From Shewanella chilikensis (GTDB lineage Bacteria; Pseudomonadota; Gammaproteobacteria; Enterobacterales; Shewanellaceae), in contig NZ_NIJM01000022.1 of the NCBI RefSeq assembly GCF_002836945.1, positions 1 to 64,000 of the forward strand: DNA of 64,000 bases, written 5' to 3'. The translations under genes and the position numbers were made by a program. Of the stretch, positions 45,354 to 56,355 are shown in pieces. Numbering within the stretch: position 1 is the first letter of the stretch; the number at the start of each line of letters is the position of its first letter. A model generated the notes under the pieces. It was given only the letters and a program-made list of their open reading frames with translations, was not told the DNA's origin and did not search any database.

Positions 45354-45992
45354 ATGAATTCGCCACAGTGTGTCGTTATCGGTATAGCAGGGGCTTCGGC
45401 GTCAGGTAAAAGTTTGATCGCCAAGACCATATTTGAAGAGTTATGCCGAGACTTAGGGACAGATCAGATTGGGGTTATCAATGAAGATGCCTACTATCGG
45501 GATCAGAGCCATATGTCCATGGACGAGAGGGTCAAGACCAACTATGACCATCCCAAGGCGTTGGATCATGAACTGCTCAGCACTCACCTGGTAGCGCTCA
45601 AACAGGGGCAGGCGGTGGATATTCCCTGCTATAGCTATGCCGAGCATACCCGCACCAGCGATACCTTGAAGATGACCCCTAAAAAGGTCATCATTCTCGA
45701 AGGTATTCTGCTGCTGACTGACCCTAAACTGCGTGAACTGATGGATGCCAGCGTGTTTATGGATACACCACTGGATATCTGTCTACTGCGGCGCCTGACC
45801 CGTGATGTGGCCGAGCGTGGCCGCACCATGGAGTCTGTGATCAACCAGTACCAGAAAACGGTAAGACCCATGTTTCTGCAGTTTATCGAACCCTCAAAGC
45901 AGTATGCCGACATCATAGTGCCAAGGGGCGGCAAGAACCGGATTGCCACCGATATTCTCAAGGCCAGAATCCAGCATTTGCTGGCTAAATAA
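45354..45992 (+). CDS. udk: Uridine kinase
   Basis: Phosphorylates uridine and cytidine in pyrimidine salvage. The P-loop is GASASGKS (residues 13-20), with [16 protein letters not shown], then [13 protein letters not shown]. Length is 212 residues. It sits between mrp and dcd in a run of nucleotide-metabolism genes. RBS AAGGTTTTC is weak but the N-terminus is standard. Confidence 0.96.
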   Translation: MNSPQCVVIGIAGASASGKSLIAKTIFEELCRDLGTDQIGVINEDAYYRDQSHMSMDERVKTNYDHPKALDHELLSTHLVALKQGQAVDIPCYSYAEHTRTSDTLKMTPKKVIILEGILLLTDPKLRELMDASVFMDTPLDICLLRRLTRDVAERGRTMESVINQYQKTVRPMFLQFIEPSKQYADIIVPRGGKNRIATDILKARIQHLLAK

Positions 45993-46022
45993 CCACAAGT
46001 ATCCAGGGAGCTAGAAGGCGAG

Positions 46023-46604
46023 ATGCGATTAACTGATATCGAAATTGAACAATGTCTGGACGAGGGCAGCATAGTTATAGACCCCCGTCCCGGCATAGAG
46101 GCCATCAGTGGCGTGAGTGTTGATGTGCGTCTGGGTCACCAGTTTCGGGTGTTCAAGGATCATACTGCGCCCTATATAGATCTCAGCGGCCCCAAGGCCG
46201 AAGTGCAGGCTGCGCTGGATAGAGTGATGAGCGAGCAGATAGATATTGCCGATGGCGAAGCCTTCTTTCTGCATCCGGGCGAGCTGGCGCTGGCAGTGAC
46301 CTATGAGAGTGTTCACCTGCCTTCCGACATAGTCGGCTGGCTTGATGGCCGCTCTTCTCTGGCGCGTCTGGGCTTGATGGTGCACGTGACCGCGCACCGT
46401 ATCGACCCGGGTTGGCAGGGGCGAATCGTGCTCGAGTTTTACAACAGCGGTAAACTACCGCTGGCATTGCGTCCCATGATGACCATAGGGGCACTGAACT
46501 TTGAGCGCTTGTCTCGTCCTGTGGCCAGACCCTACAACACCCGCAAGAACGCCAAGTATCGCGATCAGCAAGATGCGGTCGCCAGTCGGATCAGCCAGGA
46601 CTGA
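46023..46604 (+). CDS. dcd: dCTP deaminase
   Basis: Deaminates dCTP to dUTP, supplying precursor for dTMP synthesis. The family block is visible in [20 protein letters not shown] and [14 protein letters not shown]. 193 residues, usual length. The start ATG has AGAAGGCGAG upstream. It lies in the same orientation as udk and pabC with short gaps. Confidence 0.96.
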   Translation: MRLTDIEIEQCLDEGSIVIDPRPGIEAISGVSVDVRLGHQFRVFKDHTAPYIDLSGPKAEVQAALDRVMSEQIDIADGEAFFLHPGELALAVTYESVHLPSDIVGWLDGRSSLARLGLMVHVTAHRIDPGWQGRIVLEFYNSGKLPLALRPMMTIGALNFERLSRPVARPYNTRKNAKYRDQQDAVASRISQD

Positions 46605-46618
46605 GCCCTGGATTGCGC

Positions 46619-47452
46619 ATGAGTGGTGTCTGGGTTCAGGGAAAAGAGCAGGATAGCGTCTGCGTTCGCGATCGGGGCTTTACCTATGGTGATGGCCTGT
46701 TTGCAACCATGGCGGTGGATGGTAAGGGGCAAATAGCCTTTCTGGGTGAACATCTTGCCCGCTTGACTCAAGGGGCGCTGCGCTTGGGTTTTGTCTGGCA
46801 GGCATCGGATGCCTTGCGCTCAAGCCTCAAGCGCATTGCCGTCGCCAATCCCCACAGCTGCCTTAAGTTGCAGCTCACTCGGGGAGAGGGCGGCCGTGGT
46901 TATACGCCGCCGGCAGACGCTTTGGTCACCGAAGTCATCAGCCTGGCGCCATTGCCGGCGCATTATCCTGATTGGCAGCAAAAAGGGATTGCCCTCAAGA
47001 CCTCACCCATCAGGCTTGGCAAACAGCCAAGGCTTGCCGGCATTAAACACCTCAATCGCCTGGAACAGGTGCTTATCAAGGCGCAGCCATTGCCTGAAGG
47101 CTTTGATGATTGGCTGGTACTGGATTGCGACGATTTACTGCTCGAATCCTCGATGGCCAATCTGTTCCTGCTACTACCTAATGAACAAGGTAAACTGACG
47201 GCGTATTCACCGGCCATGAATTACTCTGGTGTCTCCGGAGTGATGCGACAGCAGTTGATTGTGGCCTTGCTCGACCAGGGCATTGACGTGCAGCTGTGCC
47301 CTCTTAACACAGAGATGCTGCAACGGGCGCAGCACCTCTTTATCAGTAACAGCCTGTTGGGTTTGGTCGATGTTATTGCTGTGGATCAGCAAAACTTTGA
47401 ACTCTGGCCCGGCAGCACACCTCTTCGCAAGGCGCTTGCTATCCAATTATGA
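46619..47452 (+). CDS. pabC: Aminodeoxychorismate lyase
   Basis: PLP fold-type IV enzyme that releases p-aminobenzoate from 4-amino-4-deoxychorismate in folate synthesis. The PLP lysine is Lys143 in GIKHLNRLEQVL. The N-terminal VRDRGFTYGDGLFATM block is diagnostic. ATG 46619 is preferred over a TTG two codons earlier. The ATGA overlap with mltG suggests coupled translation. 277 residues. Confidence 0.94.
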   Translation: MSGVWVQGKEQDSVCVRDRGFTYGDGLFATMAVDGKGQIAFLGEHLARLTQGALRLGFVWQASDALRSSLKRIAVANPHSCLKLQLTRGEGGRGYTPPADALVTEVISLAPLPAHYPDWQQKGIALKTSPIRLGKQPRLAGIKHLNRLEQVLIKAQPLPEGFDDWLVLDCDDLLLESSMANLFLLLPNEQGKLTAYSPAMNYSGVSGVMRQQLIVALLDQGIDVQLCPLNTEMLQRAQHLFISNSLLGLVDVIAVDQQNFELWPGSTPLRKALAIQL

Positions 47453-48456
47453 AAAAATGCTTAGTTGCGGCCCTGGCCTTTGTGTTTACCCTGATGACTC
47501 TGGCGCTGGGCGTTGGTTTTTGGGGTTACAACGAACTCAACCGCTTTGCGGCCACAGAGCTGAAACTGGACGAACCCAGAGAGCTGCTGCTGAAACGTGG
47601 CACCTCCTTTTACCAGTTGGGGCAAGAGCTGCAAAATCAGCAGTTGTTGGAGTTTGACTGGCACTGGAAGCTCTGGGGTAAGCTTTACCCGCAGATGACT
47701 GCTATTCGCAGCGGTCTTTACCAGATTGAACCCGGCGACACTCCGGTTTCTTTGCTGGAGCGGTTGGTGGCCGGTGACGAGAAGACTTTTACCCTGACGC
47801 TGGTAGAGGGCAAGACTATTCGCGAGTGGCAAGCGTATCTGCAGACCTTGGCGTATCTCAAGGTCAGCGACAAGCCATTTATCGATGTGCTCGAAGCTCA
47901 AGGGGATAACAGCGGCTTGCCGGAAGGCAAGTTTTTCCCGGATACCTATCAGTATCGTGCCGGCACTGAGCTCAATACTCTGTTGACCCAAAGCTTTATC
48001 AAGATGCAGCAACAACTGGAGAGCATCTGGCAGCAGCGGGATCAAAGCATTCCGCTCAAGAGTCCCTATGAACTCTTGATCCTGGCCTCCATCATAGAAA
48101 AGGAAACCGGCCTGGCAGAGGAGCGCGGTAAGATAGCGGCGGTATTTGTTAATCGCTTGAAAAAACGCATGCGCTTGCAGACAGATCCCACTGTCATTTA
48201 CGGCATGGGGGAGCGTTTTGATGGCAATATCACCCGTAAAGATCTGCGCGAAGAAACGCCATTTAACACCTACCGTATTTTTGGACTGCCGCCGACACCT
48301 ATTGCCGCGCCCGGGCGGGAAGCCTTGTTGGCGGCCGCACACCCGGAAGCGGTGGAGTACCTCTACTTCGTTTCCCGCAATGACGGCAGTCATGTATTTT
48401 CCCGTACACTGGCCGAACATAACCGCGCCGTGAACCAGTATCAGAGAAAGAGATAA
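47449..48456 (+). CDS. mltG: MltG endolytic peptidoglycan transglycosylase
   Basis: Inner-membrane YceG/MltG that cuts glycan strands and terminates their elongation. It has one N-terminal transmembrane helix ([20 protein letters not shown]), then the LysM-like and YceG domains with the active-site block [13 protein letters not shown] and [11 protein letters not shown]. 335 residues. Translation overlaps pabC by four bases and tmk by one (TAATG). Confidence 0.95.
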   Translation: MKKCLVAALAFVFTLMTLALGVGFWGYNELNRFAATELKLDEPRELLLKRGTSFYQLGQELQNQQLLEFDWHWKLWGKLYPQMTAIRSGLYQIEPGDTPVSLLERLVAGDEKTFTLTLVEGKTIREWQAYLQTLAYLKVSDKPFIDVLEAQGDNSGLPEGKFFPDTYQYRAGTELNTLLTQSFIKMQQQLESIWQQRDQSIPLKSPYELLILASIIEKETGLAEERGKIAAVFVNRLKKRMRLQTDPTVIYGMGERFDGNITRKDLREETPFNTYRIFGLPPTPIAAPGREALLAAAHPEAVEYLYFVSRNDGSHVFSRTLAEHNRAVNQYQRKR

Positions 48457-49088
48457 TGCCACAAAAAGCCACTGCAAAATTTATCGTTATCGAGGGCCTG
48501 GAAGGCGCCGGTAAGTCCAGCGCCATCGCATTGGTGCGAGACTTTATCGAAAAACATACCGGCAAGGCACCTGTCTGTACCCGAGAGCCGGGTGGCACCC
48601 CGTTGGCGGAGAAGATCCGCGACTTGGTGAAGGTGGCCGATGCAAGCGACCCTCTGTGTGACGAATCTGAATGCCTGCTGCTGTATGCCGCCAGGGCGCA
48701 GCTGGTGGCCCGAGTGATCAAGCCGGCGCTTGCCGAGGGCAGTTGGGTGCTCGGCGACAGACACAACCTGTCGTCCCTGGCTTATCAGGGCGGTGGTCGG
48801 GGGTTGATGCCCTTGGTCAGCGCGGTCAGCGCCGCCACCCTTGGGGACTTTAAACCAGACTTGACCCTGTATCTCGACATAGAGCCAAGCCTTGGGTTAA
48901 CCCGCGCCGCCAACCGTGGTGAGCTGGATCGAATCGAGCAGCAGGAACTGGCCTTCTTTGAACGTACCCGTGCCACCTACCTGAGCCTGGCACAACAGGA
49001 CGACAGCATAGCGGTTATCGACGCCAGTCAGAGCATGGCCGAAGTGCATAAAGATATTCTGGCTGTGTTGCAAACCAAAGATTGGTAA
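48456..49088 (+). CDS. tmk: Thymidylate kinase
   Basis: Phosphorylates dTMP to dTDP. The P-loop is [10 protein letters not shown] (13-22), followed by [17 protein letters not shown] and the [16 protein letters not shown] motif. 210 residues. The ATG overlaps the mltG stop as TAATG. The tmk-holB order is typical of gammaproteobacteria. Confidence 0.97.
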   Translation: MPQKATAKFIVIEGLEGAGKSSAIALVRDFIEKHTGKAPVCTREPGGTPLAEKIRDLVKVADASDPLCDESECLLLYAARAQLVARVIKPALAEGSWVLGDRHNLSSLAYQGGGRGLMPLVSAVSAATLGDFKPDLTLYLDIEPSLGLTRAANRGELDRIEQQELAFFERTRATYLSLAQQDDSIAVIDASQSMAEVHKDILAVLQTKDW

Positions 49089-49113
49089 GCAAGCGGCATA
49101 AGGAGTGATGAAG

Positions 49114-50025
49114 ATGGACATGCCCTGGTTGAGTGACGCTAAAGCCCGTTTTATGCAGCAACTGCACTCGGCTCAGATGCCTCATGCGTTGCTGCTGGGG
49201 CTTTCCCAGGGTTATGGCGGCATGAAGCTAGCCGAAGAGATAGCCGCGGCGGCCCTGTGCAGCGAACCCACAGCTCGGGGAGAGTGCGGTCATTGCAAGA
49301 GCTGCCAGCTGGTGCTCGCCGGTAACCATCCCGATTTTCATCTTCTTGAAGCCGATGGTAAACAGATAAAAGTGGATCAGGTGCGGGCGCTTTGTCAGGA
49401 GCTGACCTCCACGGCCCAGCAAGGTGGGCGGCGGGTGGCGCTTATCGCCCAAAGTGAGCGCCTCAATCAAGCTGCGGCCAATGCTCTGCTGAAAACCCTG
49501 GAAGAGCCGGGGCAGGGGACGCTGATTATTCTACAGACCGACAGCACCGCCGGGCTGTTGCCGACCATATCCAGTCGTTGTCAGAGAGTGCAGGTAAAAC
49601 TGCCGGACAAGAGTGCCATTCAGTCCTGGCTGGCGCAGCAGTTACCGCTGCCGGCCGATGTTACCTGGTGTTTGCCCGTCGTCGGCGGACCGCTAAAGTT
49701 GGCAGAGGTTTTGCAGTCTGACAGATACCAGACCTTATTGGATTATCGCCGCGATTGGCGCGCCAGTTTGTTAACGGGCCATCTGTGTGCTAGTTTGTTA
49801 ACAGTAGGTGAGGAACAAATCTCTGATGTACTTAGAGTTTTATACTTGGTGTTGCATAGAGAGCTGTTAACCATCGAAGGGGAGGACCCCTTGCTGCGGG
49901 CGCAAATAGCGACCCTGGCTGCCAAGGTGATGGATACCTGCAATCGTCTGAGCCAGATGCCGAGTGTCAACTACTTGGCGCTTTGCCAGAATTATGTCTT
50001 AGAATATAAGAGACTGAAAACTTAA
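49114..50025 (+). CDS. holB: DNA polymerase III delta-prime subunit
   Basis: Clamp-loader subunit. It has the zinc-module cysteines in GECGHCKSCQLVL, KVDQVRALCQEL, and the sensor-like ANALLKTLEEPGQGTLIIL and SRCQRV. As in other delta-prime subunits there is no functional P-loop. Earlier starts at GTG 49105 and ATG 49108 exist, but AAGGAG at 49100-49105 is best spaced for ATG 49114, giving 303 residues. Confidence 0.93.
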   Translation: MDMPWLSDAKARFMQQLHSAQMPHALLLGLSQGYGGMKLAEEIAAAALCSEPTARGECGHCKSCQLVLAGNHPDFHLLEADGKQIKVDQVRALCQELTSTAQQGGRRVALIAQSERLNQAAANALLKTLEEPGQGTLIILQTDSTAGLLPTISSRCQRVQVKLPDKSAIQSWLAQQLPLPADVTWCLPVVGGPLKLAEVLQSDRYQTLLDYRRDWRASLLTGHLCASLLTVGEEQISDVLRVLYLVLHRELLTIEGEDPLLRAQIATLAAKVMDTCNRLSQMPSVNYLALCQNYVLEYKRLKT

Positions 50026-50035
50026 AAAGTATCCT

Positions 50036-50362
50036 ATGGTCGATCTGACAGTGAATTTTGACACCCTGCACCAGTTGTATCGTGCTTACATGCCTTTTAT
50101 TCAGCCGGCGGGCCTGTTTGTGGCAACTACCGAGGGACATTTCCTCGGTCAGGAGATCCAGATAGGTTATCGTTTGCCGGGCTCGACTCATGTCAATGAG
50201 TTTCAGGGGGTCGTGGTGTGGATCAACCCGCTCGGCGCTTCCGGAGGACGCCCGGCCGGTATCGGGGTTAAAATTCTCTCGGATCCCGAGTCCCACAAGC
50301 ATCATATTGAAAAACTCCTTTCCAGAGAGCTGGCCTCGGGTGATTTGACCTGCACTATGTAG
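50036..50362 (+). CDS. PilZ-domain protein
   Basis: A 108-residue PilZ protein of the type encoded after holB in gammaproteobacteria and likened to type IV pilus PilZ. It has LFVATTEGHFLGQEIQIGYR, then VNEFQGVVVWINP and PAGIGVKIL. The canonical c-di-GMP residues RxxxR and D/NxSxxG are not obvious, so direct c-di-GMP binding is doubtful, as for Pseudomonas PilZ. Confidence 0.85.
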   Translation: MVDLTVNFDTLHQLYRAYMPFIQPAGLFVATTEGHFLGQEIQIGYRLPGSTHVNEFQGVVVWINPLGASGGRPAGIGVKILSDPESHKHHIEKLLSRELASGDLTCTM

Positions 50363-50406
50363 GGCGCTATCCTTGCCGTCCTTTTCAATTGTGGGTGGAT
50401 TTCCAA

Positions 50407-51198
50407 GTGTTAGTTGATTCCCATTGCCATCTCGATCGCCTCAAAGCCGCGCCGGATCCCGAAAGCCTCAGTCAGTTGCTCGATGCCGCCAAGGCTCGGG
50501 GGGTAGATTATTTTCTTTGTGTCAATGTCCGGCAAAAAGGTTTTGCAGAGATGAAGGCCAAAGTCGCCGGGTTTGAGCAGGTGTTCCTGTCTTCCGGGGT
50601 GCATCCTTTGGATGTGAAAGAGGGATTGGATCTCAATGAACTCAAGCGTTATGCCGCCGACCCGAAAGTCGTGGCCATTGGCGAGACAGGGCTGGATTAT
50701 TTCTATGCCGATGATACCAAGGCCTTGCAGCAACAATGCTTTGAGCAGCAAGTGGCGCTGGCCAGAGAAGTGGCCAAGCCTTTGATTGTTCACACCCGGG
50801 ATGCCAGAGAAGACACCATAGCCATACTGAAGAACGGCGGCGCCGAACAGTGCGGCGGGGTACTGCACTGCTTTACCGAGAACTGGGAAATGGCCAAGGC
50901 GGCTATGGATCTGGGCTTTTATATTTCGGTTTCCGGTATCGTCAGCTTTAAAAATGCCGCTGAGCTAAGAAGTGTTATCCGTAAAATCCCCAAAGACAGG
51001 CTGCTGGTCGAAACCGATTCGCCTTATCTGGCACCCGTGCCTCATCGGGGAAAAGAGAATCAGCCGGCCTTTGTTCGTGATGTCGCCGAGTTTGTTGCCG
51101 AGCTCAGAGGTGAGTCCTTTGAAGAGTTGGCCCAGTACACCACAGACAACTTTTTTACCCTGTTCAAGGATGCCGCTAAACTGGCAGGCAGAAGCTAG
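50407..51198 (+). CDS. TatD-family metal-dependent DNase
   Basis: TIM-barrel metal-dependent hydrolase of the TatD/YcfH family. The N-terminal metal motif is DSHCHLD, with GETGLDYFY, HTRDAREDT and the C-terminal ETDSPYLAPVPHRGK. A GTG at 50407 gives the normal start (LVDSHCHLD); the frame is open to 50389. The holB-pilZ-tatD order points to the YcfH paralogue rather than TatD itself. Role in DNA repair or turnover is inferred from the family. Confidence 0.92.
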   Translation: MLVDSHCHLDRLKAAPDPESLSQLLDAAKARGVDYFLCVNVRQKGFAEMKAKVAGFEQVFLSSGVHPLDVKEGLDLNELKRYAADPKVVAIGETGLDYFYADDTKALQQQCFEQQVALAREVAKPLIVHTRDAREDTIAILKNGGAEQCGGVLHCFTENWEMAKAAMDLGFYISVSGIVSFKNAAELRSVIRKIPKDRLLVETDSPYLAPVPHRGKENQPAFVRDVAEFVAELRGESFEELAQYTTDNFFTLFKDAAKLAGRS

Positions 51199-51301
51199 CT
51201 CAACGAAACAGAGAGGCTTTTGCTTATAGCTCGAGCCTATCTGTTTTGCGCTGTGAGTCAATGGCCGGTGAGGGCAGGAGTACAAGCAGCCCACATGATG
51301 G

Positions 51302-52822
51302 TTAGATATATTCGCCTTTGTCAGGACACGAGGCCAGTATTCGTATCTCGCCATCTTCCGCTTTCTGCTCCAGGGTGACGTCAAAGCCCCACAATCTATG
51401 TAGGTGTTTGAGTACTTCCCGGCAGCTGTCTGCCAGAGGAATACCATTACTGGGTATATACCTCAGTGTCAGCGAGCGATCGCCATTGACCATGACATTA
51501 TGCACCTGAATATTGGGTTCATTATTGGACAGGTTGTATTGCGAAGACAAAATTTGTCTGATATCGCGGTATCCCTGTTCATCATGAATGGCCGATACCG
51601 ACAGATAGTTTTTGCTTTCATCATCGAGTACGCCAAACAGCTTGAACTTGCGGATCATGGTGGGGGATAGATATTGGCTGATGAAGCTCTCATCCTTGAA
51701 GTTTTCCATGGCGAAATGTACAGTTTTCAGCCAATCGCTGCCGGCGATATCCGGGAACCAATATCTATCTTCTTCAGTTGGCTGTTCGCAGATACGGCGA
51801 ATGTCGCAAAACATATTGAACCCCAGGGCATAGGGGTTAATGCCGTTGTAATAAGGGCTGTTATAGGGAGGCTGAGCCACTACATTGGTGTGACTCTGTA
51901 AAAACTCCAACATGAATCTGTCGGTAACCAGACCTTCGTCATAAAGGTGGTTGAGCAGGGTGTAATGCCAGAAGGTGGCCCAGCCCTCGTTCATCACCTG
52001 GGTCTGGCGTTGCGGGTAAAAATACTGCCCCATCTTGCGTACGATACGCACCAACTCCCGCTGCCATGGCTCCAGCAGCGGAGCATGTTTTTCGATAAAG
52101 TAAAGAATGTTTTCCTGTGGCTCTGACGGAAAACGTTTTTGCTGTATGGCTTCCTCCTTGGTCTGCAGTGAGGGGATGGTACGCCAGAGATCGTTGACCT
52201 GGGTTTGCAGATAGGCCTCGCGCTCTTTCTGGCGTGCCTGCTCTTCACGAAACGATATTTCTGTTGGCCGCTTGTAGCGGTCGACGCCATAATTCATCAA
52301 GGCGTGGCAGGAATCCAGCAGGTTTTCCACCTCATCTATGCCATATTTACGCTCGCATTCACTGATGTATTGCTTGGCAAAGACAAGGTAATCAATGATG
52401 GAACCGGCATCTGTCCAGGTGCGGAACAGGTAGTTGTTTTTGAAGAAACTGTTGTGGCCAAAGCAGGCGTGAGCTATCACCAAGGCCTGCATGGTGAGGG
52501 TGTTTTCTTCCATCAGATAGGCGATACAGGGGTTGGAGTTGATGACTATCTCATAGGCCAGTCCCATCTGGCCGCGCTTATAACCCTGCTCGGTTTCGAT
52601 AAAACGCTTACCGAAGGACCAGTGAGTATAACCTATAGGCATGCCTATGCTGGCGTAGGCATCCATCATCTGCTCGGCGGTGATCACCTCTATCTGATTG
52701 GGATAGGTCCCAAGACGATAATGCTCCGCGACCCGGGCGATTTCCTTTTCATAGGTTTCCAGCAGCTCAAAAGTCCATTCAGGACCATCGCTTAGCGGCT
52801 GGCGTGTTTTCTTTTTGCTCAT
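51302..52822 (-). CDS. ycgB: SpoVR family protein (YcgB)
   Basis: A 506-residue cytosolic SpoVR-like protein. It has the family blocks SIGMPIGYTHWSFGKRF, ACFGHNSFFKNNYLF and NEGWATFWHYTLLNHLYDEG. Members are linked to stress responses in E. coli and to spore cortex in Bacillus; spore formation is not expected here. It is the last gene of the prkA-yeaH-spoVR operon, 12 bases after the yeaH-type gene. Confidence 0.93.
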   Translation of the reverse strand: MSKKKTRQPLSDGPEWTFELLETYEKEIARVAEHYRLGTYPNQIEVITAEQMMDAYASIGMPIGYTHWSFGKRFIETEQGYKRGQMGLAYEIVINSNPCIAYLMEENTLTMQALVIAHACFGHNSFFKNNYLFRTWTDAGSIIDYLVFAKQYISECERKYGIDEVENLLDSCHALMNYGVDRYKRPTEISFREEQARQKEREAYLQTQVNDLWRTIPSLQTKEEAIQQKRFPSEPQENILYFIEKHAPLLEPWQRELVRIVRKMGQYFYPQRQTQVMNEGWATFWHYTLLNHLYDEGLVTDRFMLEFLQSHTNVVAQPPYNSPYYNGINPYALGFNMFCDIRRICEQPTEEDRYWFPDIAGSDWLKTVHFAMENFKDESFISQYLSPTMIRKFKLFGVLDDESKNYLSVSAIHDEQGYRDIRQILSSQYNLSNNEPNIQVHNVMVNGDRSLTLRYIPSNGIPLADSCREVLKHLHRLWGFDVTLEQKAEDGEIRILASCPDKGEYI

Positions 52823-52834
52823 AATCGCTTCCCC

Positions 52835-54103
52835 TTAAACCGCCTGCTTCTTGAACAACTCGCGGAAGACGGGATAGATATCCTCTGCCTGGCGAATATG
52901 TTGTACCGCCATATTGTCGAATTGTTTTTGCAGGGTTTCATATTCACGCCAGAGCGTCTGGTGCGCCCTGTTGGTGATTTCTATGTAGCTGAAATAGCGC
53001 ACTACGGGCAGCAGTTGTGTTTCAAGGATCTGATAACAGGTGGGCGAATCATCTGCCCAGTTGTCACCATCGGATGCCTGGGCGGCATAGATATTCCATT
53101 CATTGGCCGGATAACGCTCCTGTTGAATCTCGTGCATTAATTTCAGTGCACTGGAGACTATGGTGCCGCCCGTTTCCTGGGAGTAGAAGAACTCGTGTTC
53201 ATCCACTTCTTTGGCCTGGGTATGATGACGGATATAAACGACCTCAAGATTTTTGTAAGTGCGGGTCAGAAACAGGTACAGCAATATATAAAAGCGTTTG
53301 GCCATATCTTTGGTGGCTTGATCCATGGAGCCGGAGACATCCATAAGACAGAACATCACCGCTTGACTGGTGGGCACTTCCCGCTTGGCAAAGTTGTTGT
53401 AGCGCAGATCGAAAGTGTCGATAAAGGGCACCTTGGCGATGCGCTGTTTAAGCTCTTCAATCTCCTCTTTGAGTTGCAATATCCGCTCGGCACTGGCACC
53501 CGGGGTGTTCTCCAGCTCTGCCAGTTCGTTTTCCAGCTCCAGCAGTCGCCGCTTCTTGTCCGCGGACATAGCGGTGCGCCGCGCCAGAGAGGATCTCAAA
53601 GAGCGGACGATATTGATATTGGAGGGCACTCCATCATTGGTATAACCGGCTCGGTAAGTTTGGTATTCCACCAGTTTGTTCAGGCGGTTTTTCTGCAGGT
53701 TGGGCAACTCAAGATCTTCAAACAAGAGCTCGAGGTACTCATCTTTGGAGATTTGAAATACAAAGTCATCCTGACCTTCGCCTGAGTCCGAGGCGTCGCC
53801 CTTGCCGCTGCCACCGCGTCCGCCACCCTGAGGTCTGTCTATCTTGTCGCCGCGGGTAAATTGGTCATTGCCTGGATGTACCCGCTCACGCACGCCGCCA
53901 GGGCCTTGATGGAATACGGGTTCGCTGATGTCCTTAGTGGGGATACTGATTTTTTCTCCCTTGTCGACATCTGTGACGCTACGATGAGTGACAGCATCAC
54001 TGACCGCTTTTTTAATTTGTTGTTTATAGCGGTTAATAAACCGCTGACGGTTAACCGTGCTCTTTCCTTTGGCATTCAACCGCCTGTCGATAAAGTTCGC
54101 CAT
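52835..54103 (-). CDS. yeaH: YeaH (DUF444) von Willebrand-like protein
   Basis: A 422-residue protein. The N-terminus [20 protein letters not shown] matches E. coli YeaH, so ATG 54103 (RBS GGGAGG) is chosen over the longer frame to 54121. A VWA-type MIDAS segment, MDVSGSMDQ, lies in the C-terminal half, and a Gly-rich, charged linker lies before it. It is the middle gene of the operon and probably works with the PrkA kinase. Confidence 0.94.
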   Translation of the reverse strand: MANFIDRRLNAKGKSTVNRQRFINRYKQQIKKAVSDAVTHRSVTDVDKGEKISIPTKDISEPVFHQGPGGVRERVHPGNDQFTRGDKIDRPQGGGRGGSGKGDASDSGEGQDDFVFQISKDEYLELLFEDLELPNLQKNRLNKLVEYQTYRAGYTNDGVPSNINIVRSLRSSLARRTAMSADKKRRLLELENELAELENTPGASAERILQLKEEIEELKQRIAKVPFIDTFDLRYNNFAKREVPTSQAVMFCLMDVSGSMDQATKDMAKRFYILLYLFLTRTYKNLEVVYIRHHTQAKEVDEHEFFYSQETGGTIVSSALKLMHEIQQERYPANEWNIYAAQASDGDNWADDSPTCYQILETQLLPVVRYFSYIEITNRAHQTLWREYETLQKQFDNMAVQHIRQAEDIYPVFRELFKKQAV

Positions 54104-54154
54104 ACGCACCTCCCAAAGCAAATACCGGGGCCCGAAAGCCCCGAAAGGGCACAG

Positions 54155-56089
54155 CTATGAGGACTTACGTACCCGTAAGTACCACTCGGACAACAGGCGC
54201 ACCTGTTTCTTGGTGTAGCCTTTCTCCATCATACGATTGACGAAATCATCATGTTTGCGCTGATCGTCTGTGGAGGTCTTGGCGTTGAAAGATATGACCG
54301 GCAGGAGATCTTCCGTATTTGAGAACATCTTCTTCTCTATCACGGTTCTGAGTTTCTCATAGCTGGTCCATTGCGGGTTGTTGCCATCGTTATTGGCCCT
54401 GGCCCTGAGCACAAAGTTGACTATCTCATTGCGAAAGTCTTTGGGATTACTTATCCCGGCCGGCTTTTCAATTTTCTCCAATTCGGCGTTGAGTGCGGCT
54501 CGGTCAAACAGTTGGCCGGTTTCCGGATCTCTGTATTCCTGATCCTGGATCCAGAAGTCGGCATAGGTGACATAGCGGTCGAAAATGTTCTGACCATATT
54601 CCGAGTAAGATTCCAGATAAGCGGTTTGGATCTCTTTGCCGATAAACTCAACATATTTAGGGATCAGATAGCCCTTCAGAAACTCCATATACCTTTCTGC
54701 GGTATCGGAAGGGAACTGCTCTTGCTCTATCTGCCGCTCCAGCACATAGAAGAGGTGCACTGGGTTGGCGGCAATTTCGGAATGATCGAAGTTAAAGACC
54801 TTGGAGAGGATCTTGAACGCGAAGCGAGTTGATAGTCCATGCATCCCCTCATCGACCCCGGCATAGTCACGATATTCCTGGTAAGACTTGGCTTTGGGAT
54901 CGGTATCCTTGAGGCTTTCACCGTCATAGACCCGCATCTTGGAGTAGACGGAGGAGTTCTCCGGGGTCTTGATCCTTGAGAGCACGCTGAATTGAGCCAA
55001 GGTCTCCAGTGTGCCTGGGGCACAGGGGGCCTTGGTCAGTTCTGAATTGGCGATAAGCTTGCGGTAAATCTGCATCTCTTCCGACACGCGCAGGCAGTAG
55101 GGCACCTTAACGATATAAACACGGTCGAGAAAGGCTTCATTGTTTTTATTATTTTTAAAGCTGCTCCATTCAGACTCGTTGGAGTGAGCCAGAATAATGC
55201 CGTTAAAGGGCAGGGCCGATAAACCTTCGGTGCCGTTATAGTTGCCTTCCTGAGTGGCGGTCAGCAGTGGGTGCAGCACCTTGATCGGCGCCTTGAACAT
55301 CTCCACAAACTCCATTAAACCCTGGTTGGCACGGCACAGTGCTCCTGAATAGGAGTAGGCATCGGCATCATTCTGGGCAAAGTGCTCCAGCTGACGAATG
55401 TCGACTTTGCCCACTAGAGAAGAGATGTCCTGATTGTTGTCATCTCCGGGTTCAGTCTTGGCGATGGCAATTTGATCCAGCACTGAAGGGAATACCTTAA
55501 CGACCCGGAAGCGGGAGATATCGCCGCCAAAATCATGCAAACGCTTGACCGCCCAGGGCGACATGATACTGCGCAGGTAACGGGTCGGGATCTGGTACTC
55601 TTCCTGCAGTAACTTGCCATCTTCCTCGGCATCAAACAGGCAGAAAGGGTGGTCGTTGACCGGACTTCTGACCCCATCGGCGCTGAGAATATAGATGGGT
55701 ACTTGCTGCATTAAGGCTTTGAGTTTTTCGGCCAGCGACGATTTACCGCCACCGACAGGTCCCAGCAGATAGAGGATCTGCTTGGATTCTTCCAGCCCCT
55801 GGGCCGAATGTTTAAGGTAAGAGACTATCTGCTCTATGGCATCTTCCATGCCGTAGAAGTCTTTAAACGCGGGATAGCGAGAGATTAAGCGGTTGGAAAA
55901 TATCCGGCTCAGAACCTGATTCTTGGAAGTGTCGACCACTTCCGGCTCGCCGATGGCGATAAGCAGTCTTTCTGCAGCCGAAGCGTAGGCGCTGCGATCT
56001 TGCTTACAGATATCGAGAAACTCCTGTAATGTGTATTCTTCATCGAGTTTCTTCTCATAGCGCTGTTGGTAGTGCTCAAATATGCCCAT
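54155..56089 (-). CDS. prkA: PrkA/YeaG serine protein kinase
   Basis: A 644-residue AAA-plus-kinase protein. The P-loop is GPVGGGKSS (110-118), with a PrkA AAA domain followed by the C-terminal kinase-like domain. YeaG is induced by starvation and other stresses in E. coli and sets off adaptive responses together with YeaH. First gene of the three-gene minus-strand operon; its promoter should be in 56090-56300. Confidence 0.95.
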   Translation of the reverse strand: MGIFEHYQQRYEKKLDEEYTLQEFLDICKQDRSAYASAAERLLIAIGEPEVVDTSKNQVLSRIFSNRLISRYPAFKDFYGMEDAIEQIVSYLKHSAQGLEESKQILYLLGPVGGGKSSLAEKLKALMQQVPIYILSADGVRSPVNDHPFCLFDAEEDGKLLQEEYQIPTRYLRSIMSPWAVKRLHDFGGDISRFRVVKVFPSVLDQIAIAKTEPGDDNNQDISSLVGKVDIRQLEHFAQNDADAYSYSGALCRANQGLMEFVEMFKAPIKVLHPLLTATQEGNYNGTEGLSALPFNGIILAHSNESEWSSFKNNKNNEAFLDRVYIVKVPYCLRVSEEMQIYRKLIANSELTKAPCAPGTLETLAQFSVLSRIKTPENSSVYSKMRVYDGESLKDTDPKAKSYQEYRDYAGVDEGMHGLSTRFAFKILSKVFNFDHSEIAANPVHLFYVLERQIEQEQFPSDTAERYMEFLKGYLIPKYVEFIGKEIQTAYLESYSEYGQNIFDRYVTYADFWIQDQEYRDPETGQLFDRAALNAELEKIEKPAGISNPKDFRNEIVNFVLRARANNDGNNPQWTSYEKLRTVIEKKMFSNTEDLLPVISFNAKTSTDDQRKHDDFVNRMMEKGYTKKQVRLLSEWYLRVRKSS

Positions 56090-56306
56090 TTTAAACCCCC
56101 TGAAACGCCAAATATGTCTGGGAAGGGAACTGTCTTTAGCAGTTGCCTACCATTAATCTTAGACACTAATTCATGCTTCATGTCAAAAAACATAAATAAA
56201 AACAAAGGCAAATAGTTGCAAAAGCAATAGTTGCACTTGTGGCGTGAAGGGGAGTTATGAGCTGACGGCGGTTGGATTTGCCGGTGAGGAAGTGTCTGTG
56301 AACTAT

Positions 56307-56332
56307 AAAAAAGGAGCCATCAGGCTCCTTTT
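56307..56332 (-). terminator. Terminator of sodB
   Basis: AAAAGGAGCC / GGCTCCTTTT with loop ATCA, followed on the minus strand by TTTATAG. It lies 24 bases after the sodB stop. Confidence 0.9.
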
Positions 56333-56355
56333 CAGTAACTCAGTTTTGATGAGAA

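Noticed and set aside
51302..56089. prkA-yeaH-spoVR as a sporulation locus
   Set aside because: The three-gene set is widespread in non-spore-forming gammaproteobacteria as a stress operon.
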